60,833 nt of DNA from Cryobacterium sp. MP_M3 (GTDB lineage: Bacteria; Actinomycetota; Actinomycetes; Actinomycetales; Microbacteriaceae). Under the pieces are notes generated by a model. The model was not told the DNA's origin, ran no database searches, and was given only the letters and a program-made list of their open reading frames with translations. The translations under genes and the position numbers were made by a program. Where the stretch lies: contig NZ_JADOVI010000017.1 in NCBI RefSeq assembly GCF_015752155.1, positions 1 to 60,833 on the forward strand. The letters are read 5' to 3'. Positions 43,266 to 51,905 of this stretch are shown one piece after another (position 1 is the stretch's first letter; each line of letters starts with the position of its first letter).

Positions 43266-43859
43266 GTGATCGGCCTCTACCACCCGGGATCCTCGATCAT
43301 CCACCGCACGCCGACCCTGCTCAAGCTGCTGCTGCTGTCAGTCGGCGTGACCGTCGTCGGACTGCTCGGGCAGCCCTGGCAGTTGCTCGTCGCCCTCGGC
43401 GCCGTCTTCGGCCTCTACGTCGTGGCCGGCATCCCCCCTCGGCCGGCCTGGCAGCAGATCGGCCCGATCCTCTGGGTCCTCATCGTCGCCGTGCCGCTCC
43501 AGGCGTTGTTCGCCGGTTGGACGACGGCCGGCATGATGGCCGGTCGCCTGGTGGTCGCGGTCGCCCTGGCGGCCCTGTTCACCCTCACGACGACGGTCAC
43601 GGCGGTTCTGGAAGGGTTCCAGGCGCTGCTGCACCCGTTCCGCCGCTGGATCGATGCGGACCGGGTCGGGCTGCTCGTCGCGCTCACCCTGCGCTGCATC
43701 CCGCTCGTCGCCGAGATCGTCGCGGAGGTGCTCGAGGCACGCAGGGCCAGAGGCACGCAGGGTTCCCTTCTCGCCCTGGCGGTTCCGGTGGTGGTGCGGT
43801 CGCTGTACGCCGCGGACGCGATCGGTGAGGCTCTGGTGGCGCGCGGGCTCGACGACTGA
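43266..43859 (+). CDS. bioN: ECF transporter T-component (BioN-like)
   Basis: 197 residues from GTG 43266 (alternative GTG at 43251). The start IGLYHPGSSIIHRTPTLLKLLLL is typical of EcfT, and the two coupling-helix motifs (ARR/ARG type) are seen as EARRARG and ALVARGLDD. Four or five helices precede them. It couples BioY to the ATPase. It lies 28 bp after bioM. Confidence 0.93.
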   Translation: MIGLYHPGSSIIHRTPTLLKLLLLSVGVTVVGLLGQPWQLLVALGAVFGLYVVAGIPPRPAWQQIGPILWVLIVAVPLQALFAGWTTAGMMAGRLVVAVALAALFTLTTTVTAVLEGFQALLHPFRRWIDADRVGLLVALTLRCIPLVAEIVAEVLEARRARGTQGSLLALAVPVVVRSLYAADAIGEALVARGLDD

Positions 43860-43917
43860 GCGCATCCGCTCTAGATTGGGAACCCGCACCGACCGTGCGC
43901 CCGACAGAAGAGGAACG

Positions 43918-44700
43918 ATGTCCCAGACTGCGACCGCCGACGAGTCCCGGCCGGGCCGGATCCTGCGCCGGGTGCGCCTGATCGGCTGGGTGGCCCTCGC
44001 CGCGTTCGTACTCGCGATCGTCGTCTTCCTGGTCTGGGCCAACACCGTGCGCACCGTTGACCGGGGGGCCGCCGACAGGGTGTTCGCCAATCCGGCCGTC
44101 TCGGTGACCGACACCGCGAACGCGGTCGTCCTCGCCCCGAAATCGGGCGCATCCGGTGTCGGCCTCGTCTTCGTCCCGGGCGCGCGGGTGGACCCGTATG
44201 CCTACCTCTACAAACTCGCGGCAACGGTGGAAGGAACCGGGCTGACCGTCGTTATCACCAAGCCGGTGCTGAACCTCGCCATCCTCGACCTGCGGCCGCT
44301 CGACGCGTTCACCGAGGTCGCCCCCGGCGTCACGACCTGGCTGGTGGGCGGACACTCCCTCGGCGGAGTGCGGGCGTGCCTGTATGCCGACCAACCCCAG
44401 GTCGCCGGGCTGGTGCTCTTCGGAAGCTATTGCGCGGCCCCGCTGGCCAGGGATGACCTGCCCGTGCTGAGCCTCACGGGTAGCGCGGACGCCCTGAGCA
44501 CCCCGGCGAAGATCGCCGACACTGCCGGGAGGCTCCCGGCGGACACCAGATTCGTGGAGATTCCGGGGGCCAACCACGCCCGGTTCGGCGACTACGGCGT
44601 AGAGGTCGGGGACGGCATCGCGACCGCCTCAACGGATGCCGTGGCCGCCGCGATCACCCGGAACCTCACTGCGTTCCTGGCCGATTCGACCTCCCGCTAG
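43918..44700 (+). CDS. Membrane-anchored alpha/beta hydrolase
   Basis: 260 residues. One helix (about 22-42) anchors an extracytoplasmic alpha/beta hydrolase domain with the nucleophile elbow VGGHSLGGVRA (about residues 144-152) and a late His in GANHARFGDYG. The family matches DUF/alpha-beta hydrolase_5-like proteins (VGLVFVPGARVDPYAYLYK). The substrate is unknown. GAGGAACG precedes ATG 43918. It follows the biotin transporter but is separated by 58 bp and need not be functionally linked. Confidence 0.85.
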   Translation: MSQTATADESRPGRILRRVRLIGWVALAAFVLAIVVFLVWANTVRTVDRGAADRVFANPAVSVTDTANAVVLAPKSGASGVGLVFVPGARVDPYAYLYKLAATVEGTGLTVVITKPVLNLAILDLRPLDAFTEVAPGVTTWLVGGHSLGGVRACLYADQPQVAGLVLFGSYCAAPLARDDLPVLSLTGSADALSTPAKIADTAGRLPADTRFVEIPGANHARFGDYGVEVGDGIATASTDAVAAAITRNLTAFLADSTSR

Positions 44701-44720
44701 CACCAGACAGGAGTCCCACC

Positions 44721-45077
44721 ATGCCCTCCCCCGTGACCGTCGACGAGTACCTGGATTCCCTCCCGGAGAACCTGGCCGCCATCGGCAGGACCCTGCAGGC
44801 GCAGTTCGATGAGGCGCTGCCGCGTGCGGACGGGCAGATGTGGCACGGCCACCCGGTCTGGCTCGCCGCGAAGACCCCGGTCGCCGGCTTCAAGGCGTAT
44901 CCGGCCTACGTCACCCTGTTGCTGTGGCGAGGCCAGGACATCACGGACACCTCAGGCCGGCTGGAGGCCGCCGGTTCCGGCCGGATGAGTTCGGTGAAAC
45001 TCCGCAGCAGCACCGATCTCGACCTTCCGCTCCAGGCGGACTGGCTCCGCCAGGTGCGCGAGCTCGGCACCAGATGA
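44721..45077 (+). CDS. DUF1801 domain-containing protein
   Basis: 118 residues. VDEYLDSLPE...IGRTLQAQFDEALPRADGQMWHGHPVWL and TLLLWRGQDITD fit the DUF1801/YdhG fold (an alpha-beta frataxin-like domain). Function is unknown. It begins 20 bp after the hydrolase, with GACAGGAG before the ATG, and is probably co-transcribed with it. Confidence 0.83.
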   Translation: MPSPVTVDEYLDSLPENLAAIGRTLQAQFDEALPRADGQMWHGHPVWLAAKTPVAGFKAYPAYVTLLLWRGQDITDTSGRLEAAGSGRMSSVKLRSSTDLDLPLQADWLRQVRELGTR

Positions 45078-45128
45078 CCCAGGGCGGGAAGCCCTCCCCT
45101 TTTCGGCAGGCCGCCGGCCGGACCCTCT

Positions 45129-46394
45129 TCAGAACGGCGGGTCATCGGGGAGGTCTGCCGCCGCGGCTCTCGGCGGCCCGGTCGGAAGTATCGTCGCGGG
45201 TTCGGTGGTGAAGTCCCGCCCGGTCGGGGAGGTCCAGGTGAGGATGCCGCCGGGGTGTTGGGCGACGGTCCACCGGGTCTGGGTTTTCAGGGCGTGGTTT
45301 GGCCTGCAGAGGTGGGCGAGGTTGTCGTGCGCGGTCTCACCGAGCAACCCCCAGTCATGGGAATGGTCGAGCTCCGCACCCCTCGCGGGCCGGTTGCAGC
45401 CTGGAAAGCGGCAGGTCTCATCGCGCAGGCGGAGGAAGCGGCGCATGGCCTTGGGGGTTTTGTACCGGTTCCTCCCGACGGAGAGGATCACCCCGGTCTC
45501 CGGGTGGGTGAGCAGCCGGGTGAAGCTCGGCGCCCTCGACGCCAGATCCCGCGCCGTGTCCGGATCGATCGGCCCATACCCTTCCAGGTACCCCGGTTCC
45601 TCGCTGTGGCCGAGGAGTGTCAGCACCGGGACGGTCACCTGCACGGTGGCCTTGACCCCGGTGCCGACACCGGTCGGGGTGACCCCGTGGATCAACAGGT
45701 CACTGAGCACATCGGTGCGCACCTGGGTCAACGTTCGCGTCTCCTCCGGACCCTGGAGGCTGGCGGCGAGGTCGGTGGCCCGGGTGAAGATCGCCTGCAC
45801 CAGCTCCGCCCCCGTCGTCAGGTACAGGGTGGCCATCCCGTCGGCCCCGGCCTCCACGGACGAGGTACGATTCGCGATCGACCCCGCCCGCCGGGCCGTG
45901 ATCGTCTCCGGGTGCAGGCGTTCCCGCAGCAACCGGGCCTTGTGCTTGAGCTTGGCCACGGTGAGGTGCTCGGCCGAGGGCAGCAGGGCTTGTTCGAACG
46001 CGGCCAGCCCCTCGACGGGGATCGACCAGGACTGGCCCACGATCGTCTGCGCATGCCGGTAACTGATCCGCCCCTCCGCCAACGCCGCCCGGGTGGCGGG
46101 GAGGTCCTTCACCAACGCCTGGCTCTCCGCGAGCAGGGTCTCCGCGGTGCGCTCCGGGATCCGGAGTGTGGCGGCGAGTTCGCTGGAGAGCTCCCGCTGC
46201 GCGATCTCCTCCCGGCTCCACCGGGACTGCAGGCTCAGCGGAATCGACGCGGCCTGCGCCTCGCTGAACCGGCGGGCCCGGTCGACAGCCTCGGCCCGCG
46301 CGGCGAAGCACCGGGCGATCGCCTTGTCCGCTGCCGCGACCTCGTCGAAGAGCAGTCCGAGCTGCTGCTGGGTGGTGCTCACCGGGATGGCCAT
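45129..46394 (-). CDS. HNH endonuclease signature protein with DUF222 domain
   Basis: 421 residues. DUF222 (about 20-310) precedes an HNH motif near 335-375: CRFPGCNRPARGAELDHSHDW...NLAHLCRPNHALK, with two CxxC-type metal cysteines and the DH...N...H core. This 13E12-repeat-like family is abundant in Microbacteriaceae and often present in many copies. No substrate is known; the copies may be nuclease remnants, homing-like elements or phage defence. It converges on the DUF1801 gene. Confidence 0.93.
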   Translation of the reverse strand: MAIPVSTTQQQLGLLFDEVAAADKAIARCFAARAEAVDRARRFSEAQAASIPLSLQSRWSREEIAQRELSSELAATLRIPERTAETLLAESQALVKDLPATRAALAEGRISYRHAQTIVGQSWSIPVEGLAAFEQALLPSAEHLTVAKLKHKARLLRERLHPETITARRAGSIANRTSSVEAGADGMATLYLTTGAELVQAIFTRATDLAASLQGPEETRTLTQVRTDVLSDLLIHGVTPTGVGTGVKATVQVTVPVLTLLGHSEEPGYLEGYGPIDPDTARDLASRAPSFTRLLTHPETGVILSVGRNRYKTPKAMRRFLRLRDETCRFPGCNRPARGAELDHSHDWGLLGETAHDNLAHLCRPNHALKTQTRWTVAQHPGGILTWTSPTGRDFTTEPATILPTGPPRAAAADLPDDPPF

Positions 46395-46504
46395 ACCCGC
46401 ACACTACGACCAGCCACCGACATTCCCCGGGGCACAACCGGGCCTCACGAATGGGTGTGGATAAGCTGATCAAACCCGTTTTGTGGAGGACAAGTCGGGG
46501 GCGA

Positions 46505-46549
46505 TTTCGACAGGCTCAATCACCGGCGGCGGTCGAGCTCTTCGAGACC
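46505..46549. repeat. Dispersed palindromic repeat, copy 3
   Basis: TTTCGACAGGCTCAATCACCG and the mirrored half CGGTCGAGCTCTTCGAGACC. It is less perfect than the copies at 9643 and 24880 but has the same core (TCGAC-GCTC / GAGC-TCGA). It lies in the 261-bp gap between the HNH gene and the flavodoxin gene. The rest of this gap has no gene I can support. Confidence 0.65.
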
Positions 46550-46655
46550 AGGTGGGGAGATGTCGACAGACGCGGACCCCCTTGCCGCACCCATCCCGCC
46601 GGGCCACACTGGTCACACCAGCACCTACCCGAACCCGATCGCTGGAGGTACCACC

Positions 46656-47099
46656 ATGAGCACACTCGTCGTCTACGACTCCAATTACGGCAACACGCGA
46701 ATCGTGGCCGAGAAGATCGCCGCGGAACTCGGCGAAGGCACCGCTGTCGTCTCCGTTTCCGGCCTCACTCCCGAGCGCCTCACCGGCGTTGAACTCCTCG
46801 TCGTTGGCTGCCCCATCATCGGCTGGCGGCCGTCACCGCGGATGCAGGCCTTCCTCGCCCAGCTCGGCGTCGGAATGCTGCACGGCGTGAGGGCTGCGGC
46901 ATTCGACACGCGCGTGCGCCTCTTCATCCACGGCGATGCCGCCGGCAAGATCTCCCACGCCCTGGAGCACGCCGGCGCCCACATCGTGGCCAAACCCCAC
47001 GGCTTCATCGTCGAAGGGAGCGAAGGCCCGCTTGCCCCGGGCGAGCTCGACAAGGCCGCCGAATGGGCCGGCGCGATCATGCCCACCCTGCGGCGCTGA
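46656..47099 (+). CDS. Flavodoxin domain-containing protein
   Basis: 147 residues. The phosphate loop is VVYDSNYGNTRIVAEKIA at the N-terminus; VGCPIIGWRPSPRM corresponds to the second FMN loop. GGAGG lies just upstream of ATG 46656. It is shorter than classical long-chain flavodoxins and may be a short flavodoxin-fold redox protein. Partners are not visible. It converges on the mgtA-like gene. Confidence 0.87.
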   Translation: MSTLVVYDSNYGNTRIVAEKIAAELGEGTAVVSVSGLTPERLTGVELLVVGCPIIGWRPSPRMQAFLAQLGVGMLHGVRAAAFDTRVRLFIHGDAAGKISHALEHAGAHIVAKPHGFIVEGSEGPLAPGELDKAAEWAGAIMPTLRR

Positions 47100-47124
47100 G
47101 CCTGGGCTCACACCGTCTCAGAGT

Positions 47125-49812
47125 TCACACCGTCGCCCGCGATGAGCGCCGACGCCTGGACCGCTTCGACCGACGAGGCCGTACGGCTCCGACCGCCGCC
47201 ACCGGCGCCGTGATGCTGAACGGTGCCGCCCGCCGGCCGATCTGGTGAGTGGCCGGCCGCTGGCGCACGCCGGCCGGCCGCTGGGCCGCCCGAGAGAAGA
47301 ACCAGGCCTTGGCGAACTCCACCAGCACCAGGTAGAGCACCGTCATCCCGGCCAGGGCCAGGAAGAACGGCACCGGCAGGGGCTCGAACCCGAGCAGGCC
47401 CGCGAGCGGCGAAAACGGAAGGAACACTCCGATCGCCACCACGGCGATGGCCGCTGCCGTCAACCCGAGTGACGGTCTGCTGCGCAGGAACGGGACCCGC
47501 CGGGTTCTGATCGCGAAGATGATCAGCGTCTGGGTGGCCAGGGACTCGATGAACCATCCCGCGCGGAACTCCCCTGGCGCCGCCTGGAAGACCCCCAGCA
47601 TGAGCGCGAACGTCGCGAAATCGAACAGGGAGCTGATCGGACCGAACAACAGCATGAACCGGCGGATGAACGCGATGTTCCAGTGGGCCGGGGCGAGCAG
47701 TTGTTCCTTGTCGACGTGGTCGCCCGGAATGGCCAGCTGGCCCGCGTCGTACAGCAGGTTGTTCAGCAGGATCTGGCCGGGGAGCATGGGCAGGAAGCTG
47801 AGCGCCACGGACGCTGCCGCGGCGCTGAACATATTGCCGAAATTGCTGGAGGTGCCCATCAGCACGTACTTGATGGTGTTGGCGAAGATGCGCCGTCCCT
47901 CGATGACCCCGTCGGCGAGCACGCCGAGGTCTTTGTCCAGCAGCACCACGTCTGCGGCGTCCTTGGCGACATCCGTGGCGCTGTCCACGGAGATCCCGAT
48001 GTCGGCGTCGTGGAGGGCCAGCGCATCGTTCACCCCGTCCCCGAGGAAACCGACCGCGCGCCCGTTTGCCCGGAGCAGCCTGATCACCCGGGCCTTCTGC
48101 TCGGGCGACACCCGGGCGAAAATGCTCGCCTCCTCGGCCGCCCTGCCGAGTTCGGAGTCGGACAGCCGGTCGATATCCGGTCCCGTGAGAGTGCCTCCTG
48201 AGACAAGCCCCAGGTCGGCGCACACCTTCTCGGCGACCCTGGCGTTGTCACCGGTGGCGATCTTCACCGTGATCCCCAGCGTGTTCAGGCGTTCCAGGGA
48301 TTCGCGTGCGTTCTCCTTCGGCCGGTCCAGGAACACCAGGAAGCCCTGGAGAACGAGATCCCGCTCGTCGGCCGGGGAGATGCCGTTCCGGCCGGCGACC
48401 TCGCGCGTGGCAACGGCGACAACCCGGGCGCCGGCGTCGTATTGTTCGTCAAGCAGCGCCTGCGCCTCGGGGCGGATGCCTGTGCAGGCGCGCAGCACAT
48501 CCTCCGGGGATCCCTTGGTCACCAGGAGCGCCTGCCCGTCCGGCCCGGTCACCAGTGCACTGGTCATCCGCCGTTCGTGATCGAAGGGGATGACGTCGAG
48601 CCGGCGGTACCCGGTGAGATCTATCCCGGCGGCCGGCGGCGACTCCCAGAGCGCCGCGTCCAGCGGGTTCTGCCCGATCGTGGAGATCGGCCCGGCCGCG
48701 TAGTCCACCTCGGTGGCGAGAAGCCCGAGCCGGAGCAGGTCATCGGCCGGGTCACCGGCCCGGGCCGGCAGCGCTGCGGTGAACGCGATCCGGCCCTCGG
48801 TCAGCGTTCCGGTCTTATCGGTCACGAGGACATCCATGTCCCCGAGATCCTCGATCGAGACCAGGCGTTTGACCAGCACTTTGCGCCGGGCCAGCTGTCT
48901 GGTGCCGGTTGCGAGGCTGGTGCTCACCACGGCCGGGAGCAACTGCGGCGTGATCCCGACGGCGATCGCCAGGGAGAAGAGCAGGGATTCGAGCAGCGGG
49001 CGCTGCAGCAGCAGGTTGGCGATGAGGATCAGCGAGGTCAGCGCCAGTGCCACCTGCAGCAACAGCACCGAGAATCTCCGGAGCCCGACCTGGAACTCGG
49101 TCTGCGGCTGGCGTTCGCCCAGGCCGAGGGCGATCCGGCCGAATTCGGCCAGTCCCCCGGTGGCGACGACAACCCCCGTGCAGCTGCCGGACTGGATCAC
49201 CGTGCCCATCAGGATGCAAGAGGTGAGCTCGGCCAGCGCGCCGCCCGCCGCGACCGGCGCCGGGTCTTTCGACACCGGGAGCGACTCCCCGGTAAGGATG
49301 CTCTCGTCGCAGAGCAGATCCTCACAGGTGAGCAGCCGGATGTCGGCGGGGACGATGGCCCCGAGCCCGAGGTGCACCACGTCACCGGGGACGATCTCGA
49401 CCACGTCGATCTGGGCCGGGGCGCCGCCGCGAAGAACGACGGCCCGGTGCGTGACCCGGCTGTGCAGCGCCTCGGCGGCCAGCTCCGCCCGGTACTCGTT
49501 GCTGAAACCCAGTCCGACGCTGGCCAGGAGGATGACCCCGATCACGATGGAATTGGTGAAGTCGCCAAGGAACAGGGAGAGACCGGCGGTGATGATGAGC
49601 AGGATCAGGATGGGGCTGCGCAGCTGCCGCCACAAGACGGACCAGACGCCCGCCTTGTGGGTGCGCACCGCGTTGGGCCCGTTCGCGATCAGCCGGCCGG
49701 CCGCGTCCGCCACGGTGAGCCCCGCGGAAGACGACCCCAGGTCATGCAGCACGTCCTCGGCCCGGCGGCTGGCCGCACCGGCCAGGGATTGGGTCACTAC
49801 CGGGTCCGGCAT
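47125..49812 (-). CDS. mgtA: Magnesium-translocating P-type ATPase (MgtA/MgtB type)
   Basis: 895 residues from ATG 49812. P-type ATPase landmarks: TGESLPV, the phosphorylation site DKTGTLTE (Asp near 331), the hinge FLGDGVNDALAL, and the P3B-ATPase motif VGITPQLLP in helix 4. Ten helices are predicted. The C-terminal 50 residues are very basic (RRSKRSRRRRSSRATV) and unlike the family, possibly a regulatory tail or a start of unrelated sequence. No Mg riboswitch or mgtC-like gene is visible upstream. Confidence 0.93.
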   Translation of the reverse strand: MPDPVVTQSLAGAASRRAEDVLHDLGSSSAGLTVADAAGRLIANGPNAVRTHKAGVWSVLWRQLRSPILILLIITAGLSLFLGDFTNSIVIGVILLASVGLGFSNEYRAELAAEALHSRVTHRAVVLRGGAPAQIDVVEIVPGDVVHLGLGAIVPADIRLLTCEDLLCDESILTGESLPVSKDPAPVAAGGALAELTSCILMGTVIQSGSCTGVVVATGGLAEFGRIALGLGERQPQTEFQVGLRRFSVLLLQVALALTSLILIANLLLQRPLLESLLFSLAIAVGITPQLLPAVVSTSLATGTRQLARRKVLVKRLVSIEDLGDMDVLVTDKTGTLTEGRIAFTAALPARAGDPADDLLRLGLLATEVDYAAGPISTIGQNPLDAALWESPPAAGIDLTGYRRLDVIPFDHERRMTSALVTGPDGQALLVTKGSPEDVLRACTGIRPEAQALLDEQYDAGARVVAVATREVAGRNGISPADERDLVLQGFLVFLDRPKENARESLERLNTLGITVKIATGDNARVAEKVCADLGLVSGGTLTGPDIDRLSDSELGRAAEEASIFARVSPEQKARVIRLLRANGRAVGFLGDGVNDALALHDADIGISVDSATDVAKDAADVVLLDKDLGVLADGVIEGRRIFANTIKYVLMGTSSNFGNMFSAAAASVALSFLPMLPGQILLNNLLYDAGQLAIPGDHVDKEQLLAPAHWNIAFIRRFMLLFGPISSLFDFATFALMLGVFQAAPGEFRAGWFIESLATQTLIIFAIRTRRVPFLRSRPSLGLTAAAIAVVAIGVFLPFSPLAGLLGFEPLPVPFFLALAGMTVLYLVLVEFAKAWFFSRAAQRPAGVRQRPATHQIGRRAAPFSITAPVAAVGAVRPRRSKRSRRRRSSRATV

Positions 49813-49930
49813 TGTCAACGGCCTCCGCCGGTAGGGCGCCCTCGATGGCGCTACTGCAGAGACTAACCGAACCCGGCCCCGCCCGGGAGACACCGGATGC
49901 GGCCGCAACCGCGGCGACAGCGGGCACGAG
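49813..49930. other. Upstream region of mgtA
   Basis: 118 bp between the mgtA start and the proX terminator. It must hold the mgtA promoter; no M-box-like structure or clear -35/-10 pair is evident. Confidence 0.35.
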
Positions 49931-49962
49931 GAAGGCCCCCGTCGAGATCGACGGGGGCCTTC
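49931..49962 (-). terminator. Terminator of the glycine-betaine transporter operon
   Basis: GAAGGCCCCCGTCGA / TCGACGGGGGCCTTC, perfect 15-bp arms around GA, beginning 19 bp after the proX stop. The stem is very stable and can act in both orientations. Confidence 0.9.
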
Positions 49963-49981
49963 GGGTGAGACGGGCCGGACG

Positions 49982-50875
49982 CTACTTGCTGGTGAGCGAG
50001 TCGACGTAGTCCTGGTGCTCGGAAATCCACTTCGCGACGACGGGGCCGTAGTCGCTGCCGTCGTACTTGACGAACATGGCGTCCTCGAGCGACTGCAGCT
50101 GGTCGAGGTCCATCTTGTAGCCCGCGAGCCAGCCGGCGGCCTTCGGGAAGTCCTTCTTGAAGTCGGACCTGGCGTAGGTGTGAAGGCTCTCGGTTGCCGC
50201 CAGTGCGCCCTCAGGGTCTTCGAGGGTCTTGATCGGCAGGGCGCTGTAGGCCCAGTGCGGCTGCCACAGAGTGACGACGATGTTCTCGCCGGCCTTGGTG
50301 GCCGCGGTCAGCTCGGTGAGCATCGCAGCCGTCGACGAGGTGACGAAGTCCATCTTCTTCAGGTCGTAGGCGGGGATGACCTTGTCGGTCGTCGCCGCGG
50401 TCAGGCCGGCGCCCGGCTCGATGCCCACGATCCGGTTGTCGAACTTGTCGGCGTTCGCGGCCAGGTCGGCAAGGGAATCGATCGGGGCGTCGGCGTTCAC
50501 CGCGATGGTGAGCTTCGCCTTGTCGTTCCACGCGCCGAGGTCGACGATGTCGTCGCCGTACTCCTTGAGGTAGGAGGCGTGGGTGTCGGGCAGCCAGACG
50601 TCGAGGGTGGCGTCGTAATCGCCGGTGGAGAGGCCGGAGAACACGGGAGCGACATCCGCTTCCTCGAGCTTGACGTTGTAACCCTTCTTGTCGAGGATCG
50701 CCTTCCAGAGTTCGGAGGCGGCGACGCCCTCGTCCCAGCCGTTGAACACGGCGATGGTCATGTCCTTCTTGTCCTTGTTGCCGTGGCCGACACTCGAGTC
50801 CGCGGCCGTGCACCCGGTGAGGGCGAGGAGCCCGGCGGCGCCGATGGCGATCATGGTTTTCGAACGGTTCTTCAT
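49982..50875 (-). CDS. proX: Glycine betaine/proline ABC transporter substrate-binding lipoprotein
   Basis: 297 residues. Signal peptide with lipobox LTGC (Cys22), then the OpuAC domain: VFNGWDEGVAASELWKAIL, GDYDATLDVWLPDTHASY, VGIEPGAGL and VTLWQPHWAY with aromatic residues that form the quaternary-amine box. It captures betaine or related osmolytes outside the membrane. It is the last gene of proV-proW-proX; the 100-bp gap from proW suggests separate translation or mRNA processing. Confidence 0.95.
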   Translation of the reverse strand: MKNRSKTMIAIGAAGLLALTGCTAADSSVGHGNKDKKDMTIAVFNGWDEGVAASELWKAILDKKGYNVKLEEADVAPVFSGLSTGDYDATLDVWLPDTHASYLKEYGDDIVDLGAWNDKAKLTIAVNADAPIDSLADLAANADKFDNRIVGIEPGAGLTAATTDKVIPAYDLKKMDFVTSSTAAMLTELTAATKAGENIVVTLWQPHWAYSALPIKTLEDPEGALAATESLHTYARSDFKKDFPKAAGWLAGYKMDLDQLQSLEDAMFVKYDGSDYGPVVAKWISEHQDYVDSLTSK

Positions 50876-50975
50876 GGTTTCCTTACCTTGTCGCTGCTGG
50901 AGCGACCGAGTTCACGCTGGACGTGCACGGCATGGCCGCGCTGAACGGATGCGACAGCATCCGGGAAAAGCTGGG

Positions 50976-51905
50976 TCAGACGGCGACCGGCTCGTTTGTG
51001 CGGGCGGGAGCTTCGTCGGCGGCGACGGGGACGGCCCGAGGGCGACGTCGGAGAGAGCCGAAGAACCGGCCGAGCGGCGTGCCGCCCGTGCCGAGCGCGG
51101 CCGTCAACCGGTCGAGGTAGATCGCGAGGATCACCACGGCCAGGCCCGCTTCGAAGCCGAGCGCGACGTCGATCCGGTTCAGGCTGGCGACGACCTCGGC
51201 GCCGAGACCGCCGGCACCGACCATTCCGGAGATGACGACCATCGAGAGGGAGAGCATGATGACCTGGTTGATGCCGGCCATGATCGTCGGCATGGCCAGG
51301 GGAAGCTGGATCTGCCGCAGGATGCGCCACGGCGATGCGCCAAAGGCCTGGCCGGCCTCGACGACCTCGTGGTCGACGCCGCGGATGCCGAGCTCGGTGA
51401 GCCGCACTCCGGGTGCCATCGCGAAGATGATGGTCGCGACAATGCCGGGGACGACGCCGACCCGGAACAGGATGAGCGCCGGAATCAGGTAGACGAAGGC
51501 AGGCATGGTCTGCATGAAGTCGAGGATCGGCTTGATGATGCTCGAAGCGACCTTCGACTTGGCCGCCAGGATTCCCAGCGGCACGCTGAAGACGATGGCG
51601 AGGATGCTCGCGACGAGCACCAGCGCCAGGGTGTCCATGGCGTTTTCCCACTGGTCGACGCCGAGGATGACGAGCAGTCCGGCCACTGTGCCCAGGGTGA
51701 ACTTCCAGCCCCTGGTGAAGTAGGCCAGCGCCGCGGCGACCACGATGATCACCCAGAACGGCGGTGAGACGAGGAGCACGTCGACGAGTTCGAAGGCGCC
51801 CTTGAACACGGCGCGGATGAAGTCGAAGAGGAACCCGAAGGTTTCGGTGATGTAGTCGATGAATCCCTCGACGATGGTGCCCAGGGGAAGTCGGAAGTCG
51901 TTCAC
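50976..51905 (-). CDS. proW: Glycine betaine/proline ABC transporter permease
   Basis: 309 residues. About seven helices, with the EAA loop GQAFGASPWRILRQIQLPLAMPTIMAGINQ typical of ProW/OpuAB. The GTG start at 51905 overlaps the proV stop (GTGA). The C-terminal tail is basic and unstructured. Confidence 0.95.
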   Translation of the reverse strand: MNDFRLPLGTIVEGFIDYITETFGFLFDFIRAVFKGAFELVDVLLVSPPFWVIIVVAAALAYFTRGWKFTLGTVAGLLVILGVDQWENAMDTLALVLVASILAIVFSVPLGILAAKSKVASSIIKPILDFMQTMPAFVYLIPALILFRVGVVPGIVATIIFAMAPGVRLTELGIRGVDHEVVEAGQAFGASPWRILRQIQLPLAMPTIMAGINQVIMLSLSMVVISGMVGAGGLGAEVVASLNRIDVALGFEAGLAVVILAIYLDRLTAALGTGGTPLGRFFGSLRRRPRAVPVAADEAPARTNEPVAV

